Positions 1 to 8,721 of a DNA stretch of 13,547 bases are shown piece by piece (positions within the stretch are counted from its first letter, which is position 1; each line of letters begins with the position of its first letter). This DNA comes from Deltaproteobacteria bacterium (GTDB lineage Bacteria; Desulfobacterota; Desulfuromonadia; Desulfuromonadales; Geopsychrobacteraceae). The translations under genes were made by a program, and so were the position numbers. The stretch is taken from the NCBI GenBank assembly GCA_009993495.1, contig JAACTI010000034.1:1-13547 (forward strand). The letters run 5' to 3'. The notes below the pieces were generated by a model, which worked only from the letters and a program-made list of their open reading frames with translations, searched no databases and had not been told where the DNA came from.

Positions 1-811
1 AATTGGCAGACTGATGCCACAAGGAGCAGAAACCCTTTCGACGCCGAACAACATTCTGGGGATTGAATATCTGCGCGCGCTTCAGCAGACCGCCAGTTTA
101 ATAAAACCGGCCACTATTCAGCGCAGGGGTTCAGGCTTTCATGATGTGCACATCGATGAAACCGGTATCGCCAGCGCCACCGGCATTCGTGCCCGGCTGG
201 CTGCGGGTAAAGAGGTGGCACATCTGATCCCGTCCGACGTCCAGCCTCTGTTGCACCGCGCCCTGGAGGCCGGGGGAATTTTTATCGAGGATAAATATTT
301 CACCTTGCTGCTGGCGAGAATTTTCAGTGAAGCACAGGATTTAAACAGATTTTGGCTGGTTGAAAACGGTATTGAAAACCGGCTGTTGGCGGCAGCGGAA
401 GAGGCGCAAGACCTGGATGATCTGATCAATCGCACCAAATCACGTCAGCTGACACGCACCCGGATACAGCGTATGCTGGTGGCAATTTTTCTCGGCATGG
501 AGCAAGAAACCACCCGCAGCCTGCTCGCAGCAGAACCGCGCTACCTGCATTTACTGGGGGCAAGCCGCCGGGGGATGACGTTTCTCGCCAGCCAGCGTAA
601 AAAGCGCCTCGTGCCTCTTATCCAGAATTTTTCGGGGATTTACCCGCGACTCAAACGCTTCCACGGCAGCGGCAGCCAGAGCTATCAACAAGCCGAAGCT
701 CAACTGAATCTGGAGCTATGCGCGACGCGACTTTATAGGTTATTGATGGGAAGTTGGTCAGAAAGATCGCGGAACCGGGATTTTTTCACCCCCCTGCTGA
801 CCAAAGATTGA
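1..811 (+). CDS. tmcAL: tRNA(Met) cytidine acetate ligase, C-terminal part (TmcAL/YlbM family), cut by left edge
   Basis: This is the 3' part of a gene whose reading frame is open to the first base; the codon frame begins at base 2. The ATG at 14 is therefore probably internal. The stop is TGA at 809-811. About 269 residues are present, against roughly 400 for the family. Seen: the stretch STPNNILGIEYLRAL followed by I-x-R-x-G-x-x-x-H-D and ASATGIR matches the conserved second block of the YlbM/DUF795 nucleotidyltransferase-like family. The N-terminal HIGH-type nucleotide-binding motif would lie upstream, outside the window. Known of the family: TmcAL uses acetate and ATP to make N4-acetylcytidine at the wobble base of elongator tRNA(Met). 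The extension after the conserved core (from about residue 150 here) is helical and rich in Arg and Leu. It ends back to back with the minus-strand TPM operon, whose terminator overlaps its stop codon. Confidence 0.82.
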   Translation, partial: IGRLMPQGAETLSTPNNILGIEYLRALQQTASLIKPATIQRRGSGFHDVHIDETGIASATGIRARLAAGKEVAHLIPSDVQPLLHRALEAGGIFIEDKYFTLLLARIFSEAQDLNRFWLVENGIENRLLAAAEEAQDLDDLINRTKSRQLTRTRIQRMLVAIFLGMEQETTRSLLAAEPRYLHLLGASRRGMTFLASQRKKRLVPLIQNFSGIYPRLKRFHGSGSQSYQQAEAQLNLELCATRLYRLLMGSWSERSRNRDFFTPLLTKD

Positions 812-862
812 AAAAAAAGTGCACACCCTGCGCTCGGGGCGCTCCTTGCGGGTGCCCTTGAT
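811..862 (-). terminator. Rho-independent terminator of the lemA/TPM operon
   Basis: Read on the minus strand, a GC-rich segment follows the TPM gene stop at 864. It holds nested short stems: CACCC (850-854) pairs with GGGTG (824-828), and there is an inner GCGC/GCGC hairpin. An eight-T run follows, complementary to A 811-818. The T-run sits against the tmcAL stop codon. The + strand side lacks a comparable T-run, so it should act mainly on the minus-strand operon. The stem is imperfect. Confidence 0.55.
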
Positions 863-863
863 T

Positions 864-1496
864 TTAAGATTTGCCAATAATCAAATTCGGCAATTCATTC
901 GTGTCATCTTTTTTTACCGGAAAATTTTCTTCAAGCAAGCTGCCGCAGCGTTCGACCGCCTGGCAGACCGCGGCGCAGGCCTGGCCATTTTTCAGGCCGG
1001 CAACAATGATTTCAACCAGCTCGTCCCAGGTTTTTTCCGGCACCTTCTGGTTAATACCGCTGTCGGCCAGCACCTGCACCCGGTGTTCGAACAAAGAGAT
1101 CAAAATCAGAATCCCGGTGCGGTCACGGGTTTCGTGCAACCCCTGTTCGACAAAGCTGACCAAAGCCTTTTCCTTGACTTCGTCGGTCATTTCATCGGGA
1201 TGAATCAGTGCCCGTCTGAGACCGGGCAGGCGACGAATCAGCTGTTGAAAAATTAAAAAGCCGCCGCTAAAAACCGGCAGAAACCACCAGATAGATTCAC
1301 CACCAAAGGCCCAGCTGACCAGCAGACCGCAGGCCAGGGCCAGGCCGCCCCCGCCCAGCAGTTCGGCGCGTGGATAGCTGTAGGATTCATCTACCAGCAT
1401 CGGAACAATTTCACCGCTGGTTCGTGCTTCGGCGGCCTTGACCGCTGCTTCGATGCGGGCTTTTTCGTCTTGGGTAAAAAATTCTGTTGCTGTCAT
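864..1496 (-). CDS. Membrane-anchored TPM domain protein
   Basis: A 210-residue protein of the TPM (TLP18.3/Psb32/MOLO-1) family. The open frame extends upstream to 1793, but that part runs through the preceding gene in another frame. The ATG at 1496 fits better: it comes one base after the upstream stop (TAA at 1500-1498), which suggests translational coupling. Seen: an N-terminal segment with ARTSGEIVPMLVDES, two hydrophobic segments at about residues 46-65 and 69-88, and then a second soluble half with RTGILILISLFEHRVQVLAD and CAAVCQAVERCG. The two halves look like one TPM fold with a membrane hairpin inserted in it. Known: TPM domains occur in acid-phosphatase-like and membrane protein quality proteins; the biochemical role of this subgroup is not established. 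It has no signal peptide and is probably an inner-membrane protein working with the YgcG-like product of the preceding gene. Confidence 0.8.
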   Translation of the reverse strand: MTATEFFTQDEKARIEAAVKAAEARTSGEIVPMLVDESYSYPRAELLGGGGLALACGLLVSWAFGGESIWWFLPVFSGGFLIFQQLIRRLPGLRRALIHPDEMTDEVKEKALVSFVEQGLHETRDRTGILILISLFEHRVQVLADSGINQKVPEKTWDELVEIIVAGLKNGQACAAVCQAVERCGSLLEENFPVKKDDTNELPNLIIGKS

Positions 1497-1497
1497 C

Positions 1498-2211
1498 TTA
1501 CCATCCTCCCGAGGCACCGCCGCCACCTGAACCGCCCCCGCCACCGGAGAATCCGCCACCGCCACCAAAACCGCCCCCACCGCCCATAAAGGGGCCGCCG
1601 ACATAAACTCCCCCGCGTCTATGACCGCCACGGTGCCCGCCGAGTCGCGCCAGAAAAGGCAAGCCAAAGAACAGCAGAAACAGCAGCCCAAAGGGGCTGC
1701 CCTTTTTTTTCGGCTGACCGGTCTGACCCCTGCCCTGATATTCGCCACGCACGGCTTCGGCCATGGCCACCACCCCCGCAATGATGCCGCCATCGAAATT
1801 GCCCTGCTTCAGTTGGGGCGAAATTTCCTGGTCAATAATCCGGCCGGACAGCAAGTCCGTCAAGCGGCCTTCCAAGCCATAACCCACCTCAATCCGCAGT
1901 TTGCGTTCCTGTTTAGCCAGCAGCAACAAGGCCCCGTTATCGGTATCTTTCTGCCCAATGCCCCAGGCTTCAAAAACTTTCACCGCATAGCTTTCAACCG
2001 TTTCATCTTCGAGACTTTCAACCGTCAACACCACAATCTGAGTGGAATCACTTGCTTCGAAATCACGCAGAAATTGTTCGAGTTTCAACGCCGCCTCGGG
2101 AGAAATCACTCCGGCATGGTCATTGATATAACCTTTTGCCAAGGGCACATCGCGGGCAGACACGGGAGAAACCAGCAACAAAACCAGGCAAAGAAGCAGC
2201 AAAAAACGCAT
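1498..2211 (-). CDS. YgcG-like exported TPM domain protein with glycine-rich tail
   Basis: A 237-residue protein. The chosen start is ATG at 2211-2209, which overlaps the lemA stop as TGATG. The longer frame to 2289 lies inside lemA and lacks support. Seen: a signal peptide ending VSPVSA (about residues 1-19); a TPM domain at about 22-150 with YINDHAGVIS, STQIVVLTVES, NGALLLLAKQERKLRIEVGYGLEG and GNFDGGIIAGV; a basic linker PKKKGS; a single membrane helix at about 172-190; and a C-terminal tail of about 45 residues that is nearly all Gly with Phe, Ser and a final Trp. This is the usual architecture of YgcG proteins, which are commonly encoded beside LemA. Such proteins are anchored in the inner membrane with the TPM domain in the periplasm. 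The exact function is unknown; the link to LemA suggests envelope maintenance. The gene is translationally coupled on both sides. Confidence 0.87.
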   Translation of the reverse strand: MRFLLLLCLVLLLVSPVSARDVPLAKGYINDHAGVISPEAALKLEQFLRDFEASDSTQIVVLTVESLEDETVESYAVKVFEAWGIGQKDTDNGALLLLAKQERKLRIEVGYGLEGRLTDLLSGRIIDQEISPQLKQGNFDGGIIAGVVAMAEAVRGEYQGRGQTGQPKKKGSPFGLLFLLFFGLPFLARLGGHRGGHRRGGVYVGGPFMGGGGGFGGGGGFSGGGGGSGGGGASGGW

Positions 2212-2789
2212 CAGAACTTCACCTTCGGCGCCTGGGCCGCCCCCGCATCGGCTTTGAAGGGTTCTTTGCGCTCCAGTTTCAACAGCCACTGGTTGGTCAA
2301 ATTCCCCGGGAAGGTCCGAATCGAGGTGTTGAAGATCTGGACTGCGTCATTATAGCGCTGGCGCGCCACGTTGATGCGATTTTCGCTACCTTCGAGCTGA
2401 TTCTGCAAATCCAGGAAATTCTGATTGGCTTTCAAATCGGGATAACGTTCAGCAACGACCAGCAAACGCGACAGAGCACCACTCAATGCGCCCTGGGCCT
2501 GCTGAAATTGCTGCATGGTGGCAGCATCGCCGAGTTTGTCGGCAGAAATCGTCATCTGACCAACTTTCGCCCGAGCATTGGTCACTTCTGTGAACGTGTC
2601 TTTTTCATGGGCCGCATAGGCTTTGACCGTTTCGACCAGATTGGGGATGAGGTCAGCGCGCCGCTGGTAGGTCGCCTCGACATCCCCCCAGGCGGCAAAA
2701 ACAGCCTCTTCGTTTTTCTGAATACTGTTGTAACCGCAACTACTGAGCACCAGCACCGCAAACGTGGCAAAAAATAAACGTTTCAACAT
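2211..2789 (-). CDS. lemA: LemA family lipoprotein
   Basis: A 192-residue protein. The ATG at 2789 is preceded by AGGAGA at 2800-2795 with a 5-base spacer; a TTG one codon upstream is less likely. Seen: a lipoprotein signal ending LSSC, with the lipid-carrying Cys at about residue 18. The body is a helical LemA domain with the hallmark stretches YQRRADLIPNLVETVKAYA, HEKDTFTEVTNARAKV, LLVVAERYPDLKANQNF and ARQRYNDAVQIFNTSIRTFPGN. Known: LemA proteins are surface or periplasmic four-helix proteins of unclear function, often encoded with TPM/YgcG proteins or a membrane peptidase. Here the two following genes are TPM proteins and overlap or abut it, so the three are very probably made together. 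The Cys implies outer- or inner-membrane lipid anchoring. Confidence 0.93.
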   Translation of the reverse strand: MLKRLFFATFAVLVLSSCGYNSIQKNEEAVFAAWGDVEATYQRRADLIPNLVETVKAYAAHEKDTFTEVTNARAKVGQMTISADKLGDAATMQQFQQAQGALSGALSRLLVVAERYPDLKANQNFLDLQNQLEGSENRINVARQRYNDAVQIFNTSIRTFPGNLTNQWLLKLERKEPFKADAGAAQAPKVKF

Positions 2790-2871
2790 CAAATTCTCCT
2801 GGCAAATAAAGGTTAAAAATCATTTTGAGACAGGGTGACGGCATTGGAAGGGGAAGTCAAGGGCCGGTTTT

Positions 2872-3243
2872 TCAAGAGCTTTGCTTAACCAGCACCAGCC
2901 AGCCAGCCAGGCCAAAGAGCGCCACCCCCAGGGTAAAAATCAGCGAAGCTCTGATATAATCACCCTTGCGACGACGACGCCAGACGTTGATTCCCAGGCC
3001 GAACAGGCTGCTGAAAAGGCAGAGCAGTAACAGATAAAAAATGACTTCCATCAGCTCCATGTCCCAGCTTTTGCGCATACGAACATTGTAATAACGATCG
3101 AAAAATGTTTCGACTTCGGGCTTGGCCAGGGCCGTCACAAACAAGGCCACCACCAGGCTGACGCCACTGATCAGTCCACTGAATGTCAGCACTTTCAGCC
3201 ACAGATCCGGGCCTTTGCGCCGTTCCGTCGGGGGGTATGCCAC
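2872..3243 (-). CDS. Small three-helix membrane protein of unknown function
   Basis: A 123-residue protein starting at GTG 3243-3241. The start is fixed by AGGAGGA at 3255-3249, five bases upstream. I do not recognise the family. Seen: a polar basic N-terminus (PPTERRKGPDLW), membrane segments at about 17-40, 64-87 and 98-119, an acidic/aromatic loop between the first two (PEVETFFDRYYNVRMRKSW) and an RRRRK cluster after the second helix. By the positive-inside rule the N-terminus and that cluster should face the cytoplasm. It lies 82 bases upstream of lemA on the same strand and divergent from clpS. No clear promoter is visible in the 82-base gap, so it may head the lemA/TPM operon. It is a plausible coding gene because of its strong ribosome binding site and coherent hydrophobicity pattern. 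Confidence 0.75.
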   Translation of the reverse strand: MAYPPTERRKGPDLWLKVLTFSGLISGVSLVVALFVTALAKPEVETFFDRYYNVRMRKSWDMELMEVIFYLLLLCLFSSLFGLGINVWRRRRKGDYIRASLIFTLGVALFGLAGWLVLVKQSS

Positions 3244-3248
3244 ACGCG

Positions 3249-3255
3249 TCCTCCT
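3249..3255 (-). promoter_or_regulatory. Strong Shine-Dalgarno deciding a GTG start
   Basis: AGGAGGA on the minus strand, five bases before GTG 3243. No in-frame ATG lies near, so this fixes the start of the small membrane protein. Confidence 0.8.
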
Positions 3256-3283
3256 GCTGAAAACCAGTCGCGGGCAGGCTGGT

Positions 3284-3313
3284 TTGTTTGCGTGAAACTG
3301 ATTGTGCTAGAAT
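3284..3313 (+). promoter_or_regulatory. Candidate promoter for clpS-clpA-aat
   Basis: TAGAAT at 3308-3313 is a good -10 box. The best -35 is TTGTTT at 3284-3289, 18 bases upstream, which is weak. It lies 40 bases before the clpS start and overlaps a candidate promoter on the opposite strand. Confidence 0.45.
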
Positions 3314-3329
3314 TGCACGTAAACATCAA
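3301..3329 (-). promoter_or_regulatory. Candidate promoter for the minus-strand membrane protein/lemA operon
   Basis: On the minus strand, TTGATG (3329-3324) and CACAAT (3306-3301) are separated by 17 bases. Each is a four-of-six match to the sigma-70 boxes. It overlaps the clpS -10 box on the other strand. Confidence 0.4.
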
Positions 3330-3352
3330 ACCAACACGGGTTCACAAAGATC

Positions 3353-3658
3353 ATGAGTCAGCAAGAATGTCCTTCGACGACCAGTGCCAGCCGGAATAAA
3401 ACCAGCAGCCCACCGCTGTTCCGGGTTTTGATGCACAATGATGATTATACCACGATGGAATTCGTTATTGATATTTTGCAAAAGATTTTCCACCAAAGTG
3501 CCCCCCTGGCGGAACAGACCATGCTGGCGATTCATTTTCAAGGCGTTGGCCAGTGTGGAACCTTTCCCCTGGCGATTGCCGAAACCAAAGTGCAGGAAGT
3601 CCGTGCGCAAGCGCGTAAAGCAGGTTTCCCCCTGCGTTGCACCATTGAAAAGGAGTAA
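3353..3658 (+). CDS. clpS: ATP-dependent Clp protease adaptor ClpS
   Basis: A 101-residue protein, the usual ClpS length. ClpS binds proteins with N-terminal Leu, Phe, Tyr or Trp and hands them to ClpA. Seen: a flexible polar N-terminus (residues 1-20), then LFRVLMHNDDYTTMEFVIDIL, and later MLAIHFQG, CGTFPLAIAETK and PLRCTIEKE. By position against the E. coli protein, N29, D30, D31, M35 and H61 correspond to the residues lining the N-degron pocket, and all are kept; Met at 35 is the specificity gatekeeper. The ribosome binding site is weak (AAAGATC). The ClpA gene follows 11 bases after the stop, in the classical clpS-clpA pairing. Confidence 0.96.
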   Translation: MSQQECPSTTSASRNKTSSPPLFRVLMHNDDYTTMEFVIDILQKIFHQSAPLAEQTMLAIHFQGVGQCGTFPLAIAETKVQEVRAQARKAGFPLRCTIEKE

Positions 3659-3669
3659 AAACCCGACCT

Positions 3670-5943
<2,274 letters not shown>

Positions 5944-5956
5944 CATTTCAACCGCA

Positions 5957-6664
5957 ATGCCCTGTGCCTATCTGTCGCACGAACTCTGGTTTCCGCCCGT
6001 TGAGCAGGCCGAGGACATCGGCCTGCTCGCTATTGGCGGCGACCTTTCTCCGCAAAGACTCTTGCTCGCCTACAGCCAGGGAATTTTCCCCTGGTATAAC
6101 CCCGGTGAGCCGATTCTATGGTGGTCACCCGATCCGCGTTGCGTGCTTTTCCCCCAGCGAATTCACGTTTCCCGCTCGCTGAACAAAATCCTTAAAAAAG
6201 AAATTTTTCGTGTGAGTTTTGATGCAGATTTTCCCGCCGTTATCGCGGCCTGTCGGAAACAGCGCCTGCAAACCGGCACCTGGATAACGCCCCAGATGCA
6301 ACAAGCCTACCTGGAGCTATGGCGCTTGGGCTTTGCCCATTCGGTGGAATGCTGGCAGCAAAATCAGCTGGTGGGCGGGCTTTACGGCATCAGTCTGGGG
6401 GGCTGTTTCTTTGGCGAATCTATGTTCAGCCAAGTTGCGAACGCATCCAAGGTTGCGCTGGTGCAGCTTTGTCAACAATTGGCCAGGCTGGAGGTTGAGC
6501 TCATCGACTGCCAGCAGACCAATCCCCACCTGCTGAGCCTTGGCGCCCACGAGATCCCGCGGGCGGAATTTATCAAGCGGCTTGCCGTCAGGCGGTTGAA
6601 CAGCAAGGGTCAACTGGCATCGATCTTTCCCGCCACCGCATCCCACAGCCTTAAACCGTCCTGA
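5957..6664 (+). CDS. aat: Leucyl/phenylalanyl-tRNA-protein transferase
   Basis: A 235-residue enzyme that transfers Leu or Phe from aminoacyl-tRNA to proteins with N-terminal Arg or Lys, making them ClpS substrates. The frame opens at 5852 inside clpA, but the ATG at 5957 gives the normal family length and begins just before the conserved FPP..A...GLLAIGGDL block. No clear Shine-Dalgarno is visible, so coupling to clpA translation is likely. Seen: YSQGIFPWYNPGEPILWWSP, RCVLFP, GTWIT, SVECW, GGLYGISLGGCFFGESMFS and LIDCQQTNPHLLSLGA. Residues E154, D184 and Q186 line up, with a two-residue shift, with E156, D186 and Q188 of E. coli Aat; the last two are reported as catalytic. The 3' end overlaps the converging RdgC-like gene by 14 bases. 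Confidence 0.95.
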   Translation: MPCAYLSHELWFPPVEQAEDIGLLAIGGDLSPQRLLLAYSQGIFPWYNPGEPILWWSPDPRCVLFPQRIHVSRSLNKILKKEIFRVSFDADFPAVIAACRKQRLQTGTWITPQMQQAYLELWRLGFAHSVECWQQNQLVGGLYGISLGGCFFGESMFSQVANASKVALVQLCQQLARLEVELIDCQQTNPHLLSLGAHEIPRAEFIKRLAVRRLNSKGQLASIFPATASHSLKPS

Positions 6665-7820
6665 AAAACATCGCCATCTGCCCTTGCAGCTGCGCCCAGC
6701 TGGGGTCAAGCCGCAGGGCCAAAAACTCTTTCAGCAGGCTATTGAAGAGTTGCTCGCCCTCGTCGATCACGGCCATTTTGGCATAAAAGGCAGCTTCGGC
6801 TTCAAGGGCAGGATCATCCTGCGGATCCGTATCACTTTTGTGCATCGGGGTGCGAAAAGCCCCGAAGCTGAAGGTTTCGCCCTTGAGGGTCAATTTCCAT
6901 GCCTGATCTTCATTCAATTGCAACAAGAGCCGGGCTTCGGCGATCTGCTTGCCCTGGGTCAGGGCGGTGCAAACTTCGGAATACTGATCCTGTGGCCCGG
7001 CGACGGCAATTTTCTGTTCGCCCTCCTGCCCCTGGCCGGTCAAGAGCAAACGCTGATCAAGCCAGGCATGAAAGGGTTGGCCCTGCAACAGGGGGCCGGG
7101 GGTGCTCACCTGATAATCGGCGGCGGAATTAAGCCCGCGATACAGCAACCAGCCGAGAAAGTCTTCTCCCAGCCAGCGGTTGGCGGCAATTTCTTCGAGG
7201 GCATTTGGGCTGGTTGACGGGTTGAGGGCCGCTAGAGTTTCAAGCTGTTCAGCGCTTGTCAACTGGCGCGCCCGCGCCAGGGGCGTGAGGAGCTGCAACC
7301 GCAGTTCGGGAAAGGATTGATGAAATAATCCCTGAAAACAGTCGATTCTCTTCTGACTGAGGCTGGCCAGGCGCAGACGGTTGCTTTCGACCTCCCAAAC
7401 CACATCAGTAAAGGCCGGCACCGGCAGAGTGCGACTGAAGAGCAGCTGAGAAGCCTGATCACGCATAGCTTCACGCTCAGATTTCGGCACGCGTTTGAAA
7501 CTTGGATGCGCCGCCAGAAACTGACGGCTCAGGCGGGTAATTTCGCGTTTCAACAGGCTGGCAGGAAGTTTGCGCCGATCTTCGCGCAGGGTAAAACTGA
7601 CGCGCCCCTCACGCCACACGTGCCCCTCGACACAAAAATCGGCGCAGTCGTAATCGTCCATTTCCACCCAGCCACAACTGTATTCTTCGCTGGATTGTTC
7701 AATTGATCGAAACGCCTGTTTTTGCAGGCGCTGCGCAAGCAGGGCAAAAGAGAAATCGGCGGGAAGGTCACCGGTAATCTGAAAATGACAAAAGCTGGCC
7801 GAAGGCGCAAGCAGGCCCAT
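6651..7820 (-). CDS. rdgC: RdgC-like recombination-associated protein
   Basis: A 389-residue protein; the start ATG 7820 has AAAGGA at 7831-7826. Seen: an N-terminal block GWVEMDDY followed by FTLREDRRKLPASLLKREI, RVPKSEREAMRDQ and LLFSRTLPVPAFTDVVWEVE. These match the order and spacing of the E. coli RdgC segments around CARKEEKILPSPVI, LKKTEKDSLKDEV and LLPRAFS. The C-terminal block QGKQIAEARLLL...LKLTLKGETFSFGAF resembles the RdgC tail. It is about 85 residues longer than E. coli RdgC (303), with the extra material mostly in the middle (about 200-290). Known: RdgC forms a ring-shaped dimer on DNA and limits RecA loading. Its start lies 30 bases after the stop of the J-domain gene, so the two are probably one operon; a mechanistic link between them is not evident. 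It converges on aat with a 14-base overlap and no terminator between. Confidence 0.75.
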   Translation of the reverse strand: MGLLAPSASFCHFQITGDLPADFSFALLAQRLQKQAFRSIEQSSEEYSCGWVEMDDYDCADFCVEGHVWREGRVSFTLREDRRKLPASLLKREITRLSRQFLAAHPSFKRVPKSEREAMRDQASQLLFSRTLPVPAFTDVVWEVESNRLRLASLSQKRIDCFQGLFHQSFPELRLQLLTPLARARQLTSAEQLETLAALNPSTSPNALEEIAANRWLGEDFLGWLLYRGLNSAADYQVSTPGPLLQGQPFHAWLDQRLLLTGQGQEGEQKIAVAGPQDQYSEVCTALTQGKQIAEARLLLQLNEDQAWKLTLKGETFSFGAFRTPMHKSDTDPQDDPALEAEAAFYAKMAVIDEGEQLFNSLLKEFLALRLDPSWAQLQGQMAMFFRTV

Positions 7821-7850
7821 AATGATCCTTTCGATGGGTAGATGAGGAAA

Positions 7851-8621
7851 TCAGTGATGGTAATAGTAGGCTTGATAGGAATAGTCGTGCCGATACTGTT
7901 GATTGTGAGCCGCCAGACAAGCGAGCAAGCGTTCAAGTTCCTCTGCGCTGAAAATACCCTGTTCGATAAAATAAGTTCCGAGCTTGAGCTGGCGTGTGCG
8001 TTGGTGCAGCAGGAGAGCGCGAACCTGCAAAGTATTGAGCAAACCTAAATGCTCGGCACGCTCACCAAAACGACCACGGATTCGACAATTGAGTATTTGG
8101 CGCACGTCAGCGCTAGCGAGCCAACCCCAGCGCTGCGCGATCTGACCGAGAACCGGACGCTGCTGACGTTGCCAAACCAATGCACAGGCCAGGGTGCGAA
8201 AAGAAATCAGACCGCGATAGTAGAGATATTGACCAAACTGTAAGGGTCGGGCCGGAATTTTACCGTTCGAAGTAAAGGGCCGGGGACGGGGTTCACTGCG
8301 CTGGCTCGCCGGGCGGCTGCGATATTGCGTCGCCCGCGCCGCGAAAAGATCGCGTTGGCGCAGGTAATTCTGCAAGAGTTTATGCGCCTGATTAACATCT
8401 TGAAAGAGCTGCGACTGGCGAGATTTAACCAGCTCGGGGGCATTATGATGCTTGTCGGGATGGGTCTTTTTGGCCATCTGACGAAAGGCTGATTGCGCAC
8501 CGGCAGGTTGCAGATAACGCAAAAAGTCCCGGCTGATCTGCAAATCGCTGCCAAAGAGCACGCGACAGGCACTGAACGCTTCATTTTCAGAAATTTGCAT
8601 CATCGATAAAGCTCGCATCAT
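7851..8621 (-). CDS. J-domain protein with two tandem MshEN-like modules
   Basis: A 256-residue protein. ATG codons at 8621, 8618, 8603 and 8600 are all possible starts, and none has a good Shine-Dalgarno. Seen: a J-domain-like segment at about 15-88 with helix II FRQMAKK, the HPD signature at 54-56 and a following helix FQDVNQAHKLLQNYL. Next comes a basic Arg/Pro/Ser linker (about 95-126). Residues 128-236 contain four 24-residue units: 128-151, 157-180, 184-207 and 213-236. Within pairs they are separated by five residues. Each has Gly at positions 3 and 10 and hydrophobics at 12, 17 and 21; position 6 is Leu or Phe in two of them, and units 1 and 3 end in Gln. This is the layout of the MshEN c-di-GMP-binding domain found at the N-terminus of MshE/PilB-type ATPases. 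The tail is rich in Tyr and His. The J-domain should stimulate a DnaK; the role of the C-terminal half is inferred only. rdgC follows at 30 bases. Confidence 0.75.
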   Translation of the reverse strand: MMRALSMMQISENEAFSACRVLFGSDLQISRDFLRYLQPAGAQSAFRQMAKKTHPDKHHNAPELVKSRQSQLFQDVNQAHKLLQNYLRQRDLFAARATQYRSRPASQRSEPRPRPFTSNGKIPARPLQFGQYLYYRGLISFRTLACALVWQRQQRPVLGQIAQRWGWLASADVRQILNCRIRGRFGERAEHLGLLNTLQVRALLLHQRTRQLKLGTYFIEQGIFSAEELERLLACLAAHNQQYRHDYSYQAYYYHH

Positions 8622-8658
8622 CAGACGCAGTTGCTACATGGCGAGGGACACTGTAACT

Positions 8659-8687
8659 TTTATACGCGAAGGATCGCCTTGAAACAA
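8659..8687 (-). promoter_or_regulatory. Promoter of the J-domain/rdgC operon
   Basis: On the minus strand, TTGTTT (8687-8682) and TATAAA (8664-8659) stand 17 bases apart, about 38 bases before the first ATG. A short CCTTG-TTT-CAAGG palindrome covers the -35 box. It lies in the 100-base gap after the PilZ gene, so the J-domain gene need not depend on upstream transcription. Confidence 0.55.
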
Positions 8688-8721
8688 GGACAAAAGCCCA
8701 AAGAACTGTCGGCAAGAGCTC

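Noticed and set aside
819..1256. 145-residue open frame on + after tmcAL
   Set aside because: Antisense to the second TPM gene; begins in the terminator of that operon.
1500..1620. Gly-coding low-complexity stretch considered as a mobile or CRISPR-like repeat
   Set aside because: It simply encodes the glycine-rich tail usual for YgcG proteins; there is no unit and spacer structure.
1497..1793. Longer version of the second TPM protein starting at 1793
   Set aside because: It would read through the YgcG-like gene in another frame; the ATG at 1496 directly after that gene's stop is the natural start.
2136..2777. 213-residue open frame on + across the lemA gene
   Set aside because: It is antisense to a clear LemA gene, has no family resemblance and no ribosome binding site.
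2790..2871. TTGACT on the minus strand between the small membrane protein and lemA, considered as a lemA promoter
   Set aside because: No acceptable -10 box lies 16-18 bases downstream, so it was not called.
6684..7217. 177-residue open frame on + inside the rdgC-like gene
   Set aside because: Antisense shadow of a gene with family support; no recognisable domain.
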